From an uncultured Eubacteriales bacterium (GTDB lineage Bacteria; Bacillota; Clostridia; Oscillospirales; Acutalibacteraceae), in the NCBI GenBank assembly GCA_910580045.1, contig CAJTXF010000004.1, forward strand, positions 1 to 64,000: a DNA stretch of 64,000 nucleotides, written 5' to 3'. Shown here in pieces: positions 1 through 7,114 of this stretch. Made by a program: the position numbers and the translations under genes. The notes under the pieces are model-generated. The model saw only the letters and a program-made list of their open reading frames with translations. It had not been told where the DNA came from and did no database searches. Each line of letters begins with the position of its first letter. The stretch's first letter is position 1.

Positions 1-136
1 AAAGTGCAAGCGAGATGCGTGCCAAGCCGCCAGGCGTGATTTAATCAGTGGTTCCCTAAGACAGCCTGGCTGATTCTGCGGGAGGACTGGCTCCGGCAGC
101 AAGAAAAACAGATTGGATACAGAAAGGACTTTGGCT
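1..136. other. Left edge, no confident gene
   Basis: All three forward frames meet a stop within the first 71 bases. These could be the last codons of an upstream gene; xseA commonly precedes xseB, but the visible tail is too short to identify. No promoter or hairpin is obvious before the xseB ribosome site AAAGGA near 123-128. Confidence 0.4.
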
Positions 137-352
137 ATGCCCGCGAAGAAACTGAAATTTGAAGACGCTATGGTGAGATTACAGGAGATTGTGGCCCGGC
201 TGGATTCCGGCGAGGCCCCCTTGGAGGAGGCTATGGCCCTGTTTGAGGAGGGCGCCAAGCTCTCTGCCCTCTGCTATAACACCCTGGACCGGGCTGAGCT
301 TAAAATCAGCGAGCTCTCCTCCCTTCAGCCCGAGGAGGCCTCCCATGACTGA
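137..352 (+). CDS. xseB: Exodeoxyribonuclease VII small subunit
   Basis: Seventy-one residues, the usual size for XseB, the cytoplasmic small subunit that packs on XseA and lets ExoVII degrade single-stranded DNA to acid-soluble oligonucleotides. The family pattern is clear: KLKFEDAMVRLQEIVARLDS near the start, then GEAPLEEAMALFEEG and a helical tail with L-x-x-AE-x-KI. The start at 137 is preferred over the upstream in-frame ATG at 113 because AAAGGA sits eight bases before it, while 113 would make the protein overlong. The stop overlaps the ispA start by eight bases, so xseB, ispA and the pseudouridine synthase are probably one transcript, an arrangement common in Firmicutes. Confidence 0.92.
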   Translation: MPAKKLKFEDAMVRLQEIVARLDSGEAPLEEAMALFEEGAKLSALCYNTLDRAELKISELSSLQPEEASHD

Positions 353-1199
353 ATACGTCGCCACCATTGAGTCTGCCCTGGAACAGGCTTTGCCCCGGTT
401 CAGCGGTCCGCTGGCTGTCACTGAGGCCATGCGCTACAGCCTTCTTGCTGGGGGAAAGCGCATCCGCCCAGTGCTGGCCTTAGCCTTTGCCCGGCTCTGC
501 GGGGGGATTTGGCAGGAGGCTCTCCCCTTTGCCTGCGCTGTAGAGATGGTCCACACCTACTCTCTGATTCACGACGATTTGCCCTGTATGGATGACGATG
601 AACTCCGCCGGGGACGGCCCACCTGCCACAAGGTGTATGGGGAGGCCATGGCCCTGCTGGCCGGGGACGGGCTTCTGACCCAGGCCTTCTCTGTAATATT
701 CACCCATCCGGATTCAGCAAAGGCCGCCAAGGCTGCCGGATGCCTGGCCGGGTTGGCGGGATATCAGGGTATGGTGGGCGGACAGTGTATTGATTTAAGC
801 GCGGACGGCAAGGACGTGGACCTGCCTCTGCTGCGGACCATGGATGAGGGCAAAACCGTGGCGCTGATTCAGGCGGCCTGCCAGATGGGCTGCATTGCCG
901 CCGGAGCAGGAGAGGAAGCCCTCTCCGCCGCCAAGCGTTTTGCCGCTGGAGTCGGGATGGCCTTCCAGATTCGGGACGACATTCTGGATGTGCTGGGGGA
1001 CGCCCAGAAGCTGGGCAAGAACACCGGCATGGACTCTGCCCATGACAAGCGGAATTATGTGAGCCTGCTGGGGGTGGACGCAGCCCAGCAGCTGGTGGAG
1101 CAGTACACGGCGGAGGCCCTGGCCGCGCTGGACAGCTTCCCTGGGGATGGCGCTTTTCTTCGGGACTTGGCCCAAAAGCTGGCTGGGCGGGACAGCTGA
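345..1199 (+). CDS. ispA: Polyprenyl synthetase (farnesyl/geranylgeranyl diphosphate synthase)
   Basis: A 284-residue trans-prenyltransferase that condenses isopentenyl diphosphate onto allylic diphosphates. It shows GGKRIRP (36-42), the first aspartate-rich motif DDLPCMDDD (77-85) followed by RRGRPT, and the second motif RDDILD near 209-214, all needed for Mg-diphosphate binding. Length matches bacterial IspA. The start at 345 lies inside the end of xseB (translational coupling). An overlapping frame begins earlier, at 189, but its first 52 codons are out-of-frame xseB. The stop shares one base with the next start (TGATG). The exact product chain length (C15 or C20) cannot be told from motifs alone. 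Confidence 0.93.
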   Translation: MTEYVATIESALEQALPRFSGPLAVTEAMRYSLLAGGKRIRPVLALAFARLCGGIWQEALPFACAVEMVHTYSLIHDDLPCMDDDELRRGRPTCHKVYGEAMALLAGDGLLTQAFSVIFTHPDSAKAAKAAGCLAGLAGYQGMVGGQCIDLSADGKDVDLPLLRTMDEGKTVALIQAACQMGCIAAGAGEEALSAAKRFAAGVGMAFQIRDDILDVLGDAQKLGKNTGMDSAHDKRNYVSLLGVDAAQQLVEQYTAEALAALDSFPGDGAFLRDLAQKLAGRDS

Positions 1200-2179
1200 T
1201 GCGGGAGCTGTCCTACCAGGTGCCGAACGGCTGGGAGGGGAAGCCTGTCAGCGCCTATGCGCGCCGGGAGCTGGGCCTCTCTGCCCGGAGCTGGGCAGCT
1301 GTGAAGTTTCAGGGCTCTGTGCTTCTGAACGGAGAACCGGTGCGGGCCAGCCGGATTCTGGCCCGGGGGGATTTGCTCACCCTTCGGCTCCATGAGCAGA
1401 CCCGCCCAATCACTGCCCCGCCTGCCGGATATCAGCTCTCCTTCCCGATTCTTTACGAGGATGAAGACTTCCTCATCGCTGCCAAGCCTCCTGTCATGCC
1501 TGTACATCCCTCCCCCGGCCATGATAGGGACGATTTGGTCACAGCTCTGCGGGAGTATTACCGGCTCACTGGGCAGGACTGCCCGGCGCGGCCCATGTAC
1601 CGGCTGGATAAGGACACCAGCGGGGTGCTCCCCTTAGCCAAGCACAAAATCGCAGCAGGCGCTCAGACAGCAAAGCAGTACCTGGCGGTGTGCGAAGGGG
1701 CGCTGTTTGGAAGCGGCTCGGTTAAGGCAGCCATCGGCCTGGAGGAGGAGAGCAAAATCCGCCGGGTCTGCGGGGCGGGCCCTGGGTTTCTGCCTGCGCT
1801 GACCCACTGGCGGGCTTTGGAGCGCCGGGAGGGGCACACTTTGCTGGCGGTGCAGATTGTCACTGGGCGTACCCACCAAATCCGGGTGCATATGGCCCAG
1901 ATAGGCCATCCCTTGGCTGGGGACGATTTGTATGGGGGCAGCCTGGAGCGGATTCCCCGGCAGGCCCTGCACTGCCGCTCGTTGGAGCTGGCCTGTAAGC
2001 CATTGGGGTTCCGCCGGGTGATTGTGGCCCCTCTGCCCCGGGATTTGCTGCTGGCCTTTCCCTGGATACAGGAGGCGCTTTCTGCGCCGGAAGGAGACTG
2101 CTATGGTGGATTCGCTGACTATCGTCCCGCTGAGCCGGGAGAATTTCCGGGATGTGAACCGGGCAAACCAGGCCTTTGA
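1199..2179 (+). CDS. RluA-family pseudouridine synthase
   Basis: A 326-residue protein with an N-terminal S4-like RNA-binding segment (about 15-75) and the RluA catalytic core: YRLDKDTSGV near 134-143, where the Asp of RLD is the nucleophile, and the downstream block HQIRVHMAQIGHPLAGDDLYGG. It should isomerise uridines in rRNA or tRNA; the target site is not predictable. The residues after TSGV (LPLAKHK) are close to the usual LLLAK. The frame runs about 25 residues beyond the family core, so its end overlaps the following acetyltransferase start by 77 bases, unusually long here. It is coupled by TGATG to ispA. Confidence 0.88.
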   Translation: MRELSYQVPNGWEGKPVSAYARRELGLSARSWAAVKFQGSVLLNGEPVRASRILARGDLLTLRLHEQTRPITAPPAGYQLSFPILYEDEDFLIAAKPPVMPVHPSPGHDRDDLVTALREYYRLTGQDCPARPMYRLDKDTSGVLPLAKHKIAAGAQTAKQYLAVCEGALFGSGSVKAAIGLEEESKIRRVCGAGPGFLPALTHWRALERREGHTLLAVQIVTGRTHQIRVHMAQIGHPLAGDDLYGGSLERIPRQALHCRSLELACKPLGFRRVIVAPLPRDLLLAFPWIQEALSAPEGDCYGGFADYRPAEPGEFPGCEPGKPGL

Positions 2180-2642
2180 CGTAATTGGCAGGCTAATCCC
2201 ATGCCTGCGTCACGGACAGTGGAGCTTTACGGAGGAGCTGTTCCCAGAGCCCTATCCCAAAACCTATGAAGATGACAGTGAAGATTTCTTCACCCAGCAC
2301 ATGGATGTGCTGGACAAAGCAGCCTATTTGGCCTATCTGGACGGCCAATGCGTGGGACAGCTGGTCTTGAAAGCGGACTGGAACGGCTACTGCTTTATTG
2401 AGGACATCTGTGTGGCCCGGGACTGCCGGGGCCGGGGCGTGGGCTCCGCTCTCATAGAAAAGGCCAAAGACTGGGCCAAGGAGCGGGAGCTCTCCGGCCT
2501 GGCATTGGAGACCCAGGACAACAACCTGCTGGCCTGCCGGTTTTATCAACGGCAGGGGTTCCAGCTGGGAGGAGTCAATACCCTGTTTTACCGGAACTTC
2601 CACAACCCGGAGACCGCCCTGTTCTGGTACTTACTATTTTAG
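2103..2642 (+). CDS. GNAT acetyltransferase, SatA/Sat4 streptothricin-acetyltransferase-like
   Basis: A 179-residue GNAT protein. The match is to the streptothricin N-acetyltransferase group by remembered pattern along the whole length: FDVIGRLIP near the start, WSFTEE, then YIED-like FIEDICVARDCRGRGVGSAL (the acetyl-CoA loop is RGRGVG), ALETQDNNLLACRFYQRQGF, and the ending NTLFYRNF plus LFWYLLF. Those enzymes acetylate the beta-lysine chain of streptothricin. The start at 2103 has GGAAGGAG upstream and lies 77 bases inside the preceding pseudouridine synthase frame. In a commensal chromosome it may be an intrinsic resistance gene or serve another amine; no mobile element flanks it. Confidence 0.8.
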   Translation: MVDSLTIVPLSRENFRDVNRANQAFDVIGRLIPCLRHGQWSFTEELFPEPYPKTYEDDSEDFFTQHMDVLDKAAYLAYLDGQCVGQLVLKADWNGYCFIEDICVARDCRGRGVGSALIEKAKDWAKERELSGLALETQDNNLLACRFYQRQGFQLGGVNTLFYRNFHNPETALFWYLLF

Positions 2643-2656
2643 AAGGAGGCCGTGCT

Positions 2657-3532
2657 ATGCCCGCCTGTTTGACTCATTACCAGTTCGCGCAAGAGGTGCG
2701 GGAACGTTTGCATTTGACTGAGCTGGAGCCTGCAGCCTACGCCTGGGGCGCCCAGGGCCCGGATTTCCTGTTCTGCCACCGGTATATCCAGGCAGCGGTC
2801 AAGAAGGAGACGGACAATTTACAGAAATTCGGCTCTGCCCTGCACAGGACCCAGCCCTCCCTGACCCTGGCCGCCATGCGGGACTTTTTGGCCCAGCACC
2901 AGGATAATACTTACCGCTCTTATGTGCTGGGTTTTTTGTGCCACTACGCTTTGGACTCCACGGTTCACCCCTATGTGAACGCCCGGGCAAAAGCGCTGGC
3001 GGAGGAGCGGCCCTGGGAGAACACCAGCACCATGCACTGCGGCATTGAGGCCAGCTTAGACACCATTGTCCTGCGGTGGAAGACCGGCCAGCTGCCCTCC
3101 GAGGTGAAGCTGGTGAGCTGCTTCCCTAAGAACGAGGGGGTACAGCGGAAGATTGCCTGCCTGTACCGGGAGGTGCTGTTCAGCATATATGGGACAGACG
3201 TGGCAGAGGAGGAGCTGTTCCGGGCCACGAAAAACGCCCGGTTTATCTTCTCTGCCACCACGGACCGCTCTGGGCTGAAACGGATGCTCTTTGAGCGGCT
3301 GGAGCGGGGCAGGCCAGGGTATGTGACCTCCCATCTGGTTCCCATCACTGAGGATTCGGAACCGGACTATGCCAACGATTCCCACTCCGCCTGGACAACC
3401 GAGTCAGGAGACGTTCGGGAGGAGAGCGCTTTTGAGCTGTATGGGCAGGCCCTGGAGCGGGCGGAGAGGCTGTTCAAAGGCTTTGACACAGCGGATTTGA
3501 AGGAGCTGACTGGGGACAGGCCCTTCGGCTGA
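2657..3532 (+). CDS. Zinc-dependent phospholipase C-like protein
   Basis: A 291-residue protein whose N-terminus (PACLTHYQFAQEVRERL, then AWGAQGPDFLFCHRY) and the block FLCHYALDSTVHPYVNARA match the zinc-dependent phospholipase C family domain, in which several His and Asp residues bind a tri-zinc centre. No signal peptide is present, unlike secreted clostridial toxins, so this is probably a cytosolic member of unknown substrate. It starts after a strong GAAGGAGG site 14 bases past the acetyltransferase stop. The genuine phospholipid-cleaving activity is uncertain because many proteins with this domain are uncharacterised. Confidence 0.8.
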   Translation: MPACLTHYQFAQEVRERLHLTELEPAAYAWGAQGPDFLFCHRYIQAAVKKETDNLQKFGSALHRTQPSLTLAAMRDFLAQHQDNTYRSYVLGFLCHYALDSTVHPYVNARAKALAEERPWENTSTMHCGIEASLDTIVLRWKTGQLPSEVKLVSCFPKNEGVQRKIACLYREVLFSIYGTDVAEEELFRATKNARFIFSATTDRSGLKRMLFERLERGRPGYVTSHLVPITEDSEPDYANDSHSAWTTESGDVREESAFELYGQALERAERLFKGFDTADLKELTGDRPFG

Positions 3533-3580
3533 GCCCGCTGTTTCCCTCTTTGGCACGGGGCCTGTTACCCGAAAAAATCC

Positions 3581-3609
3581 TTGACACCCGCACCAATCAG
3601 TGGTATAAT
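3581..3609 (+). promoter_or_regulatory. Consensus sigma-A promoter of the methyltransferase leader
   Basis: TTGACA (3581-3586), a 17-base spacer and TATAAT (3604-3609): a perfect housekeeping promoter. It lies 35 bases before a leader ORF and about 225 bases before the methyltransferase it must serve, so its transcript has a long 5' leader. Confidence 0.9.
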
Positions 3610-3643
3610 TCGGAAAACCAACAAACCAGAGGAGCTTTGCGTT

Positions 3644-3742
3644 ATGCTTATCTTCGCCGCAAAACAGTATACTGCCTATGTATGGCCTACCGTATGGACT
3701 TCCGGTAGGTCTGCGTTGCTGTATAGACTTTTAGGCGGATAA
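3644..3742 (+). CDS. 32-residue leader peptide of the methyltransferase attenuator
   Basis: A short ORF, ATG 3644 to TAA 3740-3742, preceded by AGAGGAG nine bases upstream. It encodes a 32-residue peptide beginning MLIFAAKQYTAYVWPTVW, rich in aromatic residues and with two Trp codons. It has no recognised domain. Codons 15-23 overlap a nine-pair stem (3684-3692 with 3703-3711). Its place between a perfect promoter and a terminator ahead of a methyltransferase is the arrangement of ribosome-mediated attenuators, such as those upstream of erm and ABC-F resistance genes. Role as a stalling peptide is inferred. Confidence 0.65.
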   Translation: MLIFAAKQYTAYVWPTVWTSGRSALLYRLLGG

Positions 3743-3776
3743 GCGTTCCCCACAGAAAGCAGAGCAGTGCAGACTG
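3684..3776 (+). promoter_or_regulatory. Alternative leader hairpins (1:2 versus 2:3)
   Basis: Segment 1 GGCCTACCG (3684-3692) pairs with segment 2 CGGTAGGTC (3703-3711), with one GU pair. Segment 2 also contains GTCTGC (3709-3714), exactly complementary to GCAGAC (3769-3774), which lies inside the left arm of the terminator. Pairing 2:3 would therefore exclude both the 1:2 hairpin and the terminator. A ribosome stalled early in the leader ORF would cover segment 1 and favour read-through. Confidence 0.6.
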
Positions 3777-3803
3777 GGTCTTCCCGGTTGGCACTGCTTT
3801 TTT
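3763..3803 (+). terminator. Intrinsic terminator ahead of the methyltransferase (attenuator)
   Basis: AGCAGTGC (3763-3770) pairs with GCACTGCT (3791-3798), with an inner ACTGGG/CCCGGT stem and TCTT loop, followed by a run of six T. It lies 31 bases before the methyltransferase start and after the leader ORF, so full expression needs read-through. Confidence 0.85.
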
Positions 3804-3833
3804 GTTGGCTCAATTTTGATTGGAGGGATAAAT

Positions 3834-4622
3834 ATGGAGACAAAGGAGATTTTAGCCCAGCATTACGGCAGCTACGATGAAGACAGCCGCCTGCTCTCCC
3901 AGCACGGTCAGGTGGAGTTTCTCACCACCATGGGGTATGTGGAGAAGTATCTCCGCCCAGGAATGCGGGTGCTGGAAATTGGCGCTGGCACAGGCCGGTA
4001 CAGCCATACCCTGGCCCGGCAGGGATATCAAGTAGACGCGGTAGAGCTGATTGAGAGCAACATTGAAATCTTTCGGCAGAACACCCAGCCTGGGGAGGAT
4101 ATCCAGGTCACCCAGGGGGACGCCCGGAACTTGGAGGGCTTCTCCGGGTATGACATCACCCTGCTGCTGGGCCCTATGTACCATCTGTTCACCCAGGAGG
4201 ACAAGGAGCAGGCTCTCAGCGAGGCAGTTCGGGTGACAAAGTCCGGGGGCGTTATCTTCGCCGCCTACTGCATGGCTGACCCCAGCATTCTCTGCTATGG
4301 CTTTATCAGAGGATATATCCACAGCCTGATGGAAAAGAAAATGCTGGACCCTGTCACCTTCGCGGCCTTCTCTGAGCCCAGCGACCTGTTCGCCCTGCAC
4401 CGCAAGGAGGATATTGACGCCCTCCGGGCCAAGCTGCCGGTGAGCCAGCTGCACTTTGTGGCTGCGGACGGCTTCACCAACTATATGCGGGACACGGTTG
4501 ACGCTATGGACAAGGAGACCTTCGATATCTACCTAAAGTACCATCAGGCTGTATGTGAGCGCCCGGAGCTGGTGGGATATTCTCACCATACCCTGGACAT
4601 TTTCCGCAAGGACACCCTGTAG
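3834..4622 (+). CDS. Class I SAM-dependent methyltransferase, attenuator-controlled
   Basis: A 262-residue class I methyltransferase. Motif I is VLEIGAGTGRYS (about 46-57), followed by an acidic end of strand 2 (VDAVELIESN) and motif IV-like DITLLLGPMYHLF. The C-terminal third has no recognised domain. The start at 3834 is fixed by GGAGGG seven bases upstream; the in-frame codon at 3816 lies inside that site. The substrate is not identifiable. The upstream promoter, leader ORF and terminator suggest induction by something that stalls ribosomes, so modification of a drug or of the translation machinery is a reasonable inference, no more. A weak hairpin (4622-4642) follows the stop. Confidence 0.85.
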   Translation: METKEILAQHYGSYDEDSRLLSQHGQVEFLTTMGYVEKYLRPGMRVLEIGAGTGRYSHTLARQGYQVDAVELIESNIEIFRQNTQPGEDIQVTQGDARNLEGFSGYDITLLLGPMYHLFTQEDKEQALSEAVRVTKSGGVIFAAYCMADPSILCYGFIRGYIHSLMEKKMLDPVTFAAFSEPSDLFALHRKEDIDALRAKLPVSQLHFVAADGFTNYMRDTVDAMDKETFDIYLKYHQAVCERPELVGYSHHTLDIFRKDTL

Positions 4623-4662
4623 ACTGGCACAGGGAGCCAGTCGTTCCAATGGTTCCCGGCAC

Positions 4663-4691
4663 TTGACAAATCAGCCCCCTGGTGATATACT
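4663..4691 (+). promoter_or_regulatory. Promoter of ilvA
   Basis: TTGACA (4663-4668), 17-base spacer, TATACT (4686-4691). The transcript would have a leader of about 135 bases before ilvA. That leader holds a hairpin (GCACCC 4752-4757 with GGGTGC 4773-4778, inner TCAAA/TTTGA) but no convincing U-run or T-box sequence. Confidence 0.85.
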
Positions 4692-4832
4692 GAAAAAACA
4701 GACCGCTGCTTTACATTGCCAAAGTTTTTGAATTATCCCAGCCTTGAAATTGCACCCTTCAAATTGTTTGATGGGTGCATGATTCTTATTTGTGTAGATA
4801 CGCCGGGAGTTTTTCAGATTGGGGAAAACCAT

Positions 4833-6026
4833 ATGCTTACTATCGACAAAATTTTTCACGCCTCGGTGGTTCTTAAAAATATCATCCGCCCCACCTCCAT
4901 TGTCCACACTGAGGGCATCACGGAGGACTGCTCCCTCTACTTAAAGCCTGAATGCCTGCAGAAGACAGGCTCCTTTAAGCTGCGGGGCTCAGGATATAAA
5001 ATCTCCATGCTGTCCCCTGAGGAGAAGGCAAGGGGCGTGATTGCCTGCTCAGCGGGCAACCACGCCCAGGGCGTCGCGCTGGCCGCTGCCCGCGCTGGGG
5101 TGGAATCTGTGATTTGCCTGCCGGACAGCGCGCCTATCTCCAAGATAGAGGCCACGAAAAAATACGGCGCCAAGGTGTGTCTTGTGGATGGGGTCTATGA
5201 CGACGCCTATAACCGGGCCCTGCAGCTGCGGGAGGAAAAGGGATATACCTTTGTGCATCCCTTTGACGATGAAGATGTCATTGCCGGCCAGGGCACCATT
5301 GGCCTGGAAATCGTCCAGGAAATCAATGATATTGACGCTGTGATTGTCCCCATTGGCGGGGGCGGGCTGATTTCCGGCGTGGCCTGCGCCATTAAGTCCA
5401 TGAACCCCTCTATCAAGGTATACGGGGTCCAGGCAGCGGGAGCGCCCAGCATGTTCAACTCTGTCCGGGCGGGCTCTGTGGGGTGCCTGGACAATGTCTC
5501 TACCATTGCAGACGGCATTGCTGTCAAACAGCCTGGGGAGCACACCTTTGAACTGGTCCAGCGGTATGTGGACGACATTGCCCTGGTCACGGAGGACGAA
5601 ATTTCCTCTGCCATTCTGGCCCTTATCGAAAAGCAGAAGATGATTGCAGAGGGCGCGGGCGCTGTATCCGTGGCGGCGGCCATGTTCAGCAAGTTCCCTG
5701 TGGCAGGCAAGCGGGTGGTCAGCCTGGTCTCCGGCGGCAATATTGACGTGACCATCCTCTCCCGGGTGATTGAGCGGGGCCTGATGAAGTCCGGCCGCTC
5801 CAGCTCTCTGGTCATTGAGCTGATTGACAAGCCCGGCCAGCTCCAGACGGTTTCCCGCATTATCGCCGAACAGGGCGGCAATGTGACCAGCGTCCAGTAC
5901 GAGCGGGCCGGGGAGATTGAGAGCATCAACGGGTGCTATCTGAAAATCGGCATGGAGACAAAGAATTACCAGCACGTACAGGAGATTGCCAATGCCCTTA
6001 CCCAGAACGGCTTCAAGCTGGTATAA
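4833..6026 (+). CDS. ilvA: Threonine ammonia-lyase with C-terminal ACT domain
   Basis: A 397-residue PLP enzyme that converts threonine to 2-oxobutyrate, the first step to isoleucine. The PLP lysine is K49 in KTGSFKLRGS, and the phosphate-binding loop PIGGGGLISG lies near 174-183. The last 70 residues (about 328-397) form a single ACT domain (SSLVIELIDKPGQLQTVSRI), giving the roughly 400-residue one-ACT form typical of Firmicutes, unlike the two-ACT E. coli IlvA. The start at 4833 is chosen because homology begins there; the frame is open upstream to 4716 but those 39 residues are not family-like. Its ribosome site is weak. The ilv genes downstream support a biosynthetic role. Confidence 0.92.
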   Translation: MLTIDKIFHASVVLKNIIRPTSIVHTEGITEDCSLYLKPECLQKTGSFKLRGSGYKISMLSPEEKARGVIACSAGNHAQGVALAAARAGVESVICLPDSAPISKIEATKKYGAKVCLVDGVYDDAYNRALQLREEKGYTFVHPFDDEDVIAGQGTIGLEIVQEINDIDAVIVPIGGGGLISGVACAIKSMNPSIKVYGVQAAGAPSMFNSVRAGSVGCLDNVSTIADGIAVKQPGEHTFELVQRYVDDIALVTEDEISSAILALIEKQKMIAEGAGAVSVAAAMFSKFPVAGKRVVSLVSGGNIDVTILSRVIERGLMKSGRSSSLVIELIDKPGQLQTVSRIIAEQGGNVTSVQYERAGEIESINGCYLKIGMETKNYQHVQEIANALTQNGFKLV

Positions 6027-6040
6027 GAAAGGGCGCTGCA

Positions 6041-6641
6041 ATGGGGCTGATGGGTAATTTCAGAATGTGGACAGGGTGCGGAGCTGGATGCCATGTGGTT
6101 TTTGTCACGGACAGGGCCCAGAGAGGGTTGGCAGACGCCATTATGTCCGGCGGAGGCTTCCAGGCAGAGGTAATCCAGTACCAGGAGGATTTTGCGGCGG
6201 ACTTAGAGCGGCTTCGGGCCCTGGGCGCTGAGGATTTGGTTGTGGCTGCCCTGTCACTGGACAGCTTTATCACCCAAAGAGCCAACCGCTTCTTCTCCCC
6301 CTTTGGGAAGCCTGAGGGTGTTGCGGCCAAGTATGTTTTCCTCCGCTTGGACATTACCGCCGCTTCCCTGGCCCCAGGGGCTGGCCACCCCGCCGGAGCT
6401 GGTGTATGGCAAGATTGCGGAGATGGCCCAATATGAGGACAACGCGGCCCTGAGGGTGCGCAGTGCTGCTGGTGTGGAGCTGGGCCAAGGCCTCTCAAAT
6501 ATGGATTCAACAGGGCTGATTGGCGTGGACGAGAGCATTCTGTCCAGCTGCCACTTTGGGTTTGGAGACGGCGGTACCTGCGGAACACACCTGGACATGG
6601 TGCTGACAGGGCCAAAAATAGAGCGGATTGGAGAAAAGTGA
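6041..6641 (+). pseudogene. Decayed M29-like aminopeptidase gene
   Basis: Two adjoining frames read as pieces of one protein. Frame one starts at ATG 6041 (site AGAAAGGG) and gives a GCHVVFVTDRAQRGLADAI start, ending out of frame at 6436. From about 6385 the sense continues in another frame (LATPPELVYGKIAEMAQYED) to 6641, ending CGTHLDMVLTGPKIERIGEK. The order resembles aminopeptidases of the M29/thermophilic metalloprotease type, but at about 190 residues in total it is far below their size, and the central region between ALRVRSAAGVELG and the end is missing. So there is a frameshift near 6370-6390 plus an internal deletion. Family assignment is tentative. Confidence 0.55.
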
Positions 6642-6648
6642 GAAGCTG

Positions 6649-6728
6649 TATTCATAGTAAGTGATAGCGCAGGAGCGAGGGATTTTTCGTCAGAGGGCAG
6701 GAAAATCACCGTCTATCCACTGTGAATA
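6649..6728. repeat. Dispersed palindromic element, copy A
   Basis: An 80-base unit bounded by TATTCATAG and CTGTGAATA. It shares its boxes, in order, with the unit at 40961-41049: GCAGGAGCGA-GGATT, TCGTCA, CAG-AAAATC, TATCCA and the terminal CTGTGAATA. It lies between two decayed genes. Internal GATTTT and AAAATC can pair, so the unit could fold as RNA. Confidence 0.65.
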
Positions 6729-6752
6729 CAGGTTCTAAGGCAACGAGGCGGT

Positions 6753-7114
6753 ATGGAAAAGCCCTATCTTTTTATTGTGACAGGCAGGCCCGAATCTGGA
6801 AAGAGCACCTTTGCCAGGGTATTTGCCCGGGCGGCCCCCAAATAGCTTTGGAGCGCTTTTTGCAGCGAGGGCTGGCAGATTCCAGGCGGGAGTACTTCCA
6901 TGGGGACAAGGGCGTTGACATGGCCCGCCGGGGAGAGACACCAGTGGTGTCTCCCTATGAAGAGCCCCGGCTGGACGCGCCTGCTTATCATATTGACACC
7001 ACCCAGGGCTATGAGCCAAGCATAGAGCAGCTGCTCCGGCTTATATGGGGCACAGAGCCGGATTCGTTTCTCAACCATCACAATAGACTAGAAGGAGGAC
7101 TGTATCATGAATAA
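6753..7114 (+). pseudogene. Decayed P-loop kinase/ATPase gene
   Basis: ATG 6753 opens MEKPYLFIVTGRPESGKST, a clear Walker A with the look of small AAA/zeta-toxin-like kinases, but the frame stops after 30 residues at 6843-6845. A second frame then carries an apparently coding tail (LQRGLADSRREYFHGDKGVD, later RLDAPAYHID) running to 7114. The middle of the original protein is lost and the reading frame changes, so this is a remnant. It directly follows another pseudogene, and the next gene begins inside its end. Confidence 0.6.

Noticed and set aside
4752..4778. Hairpin in the ilvA leader as a T-box or attenuator
   Set aside because: No T-box sequence, specifier loop or U-run terminator; the leader is far too short for a T-box.
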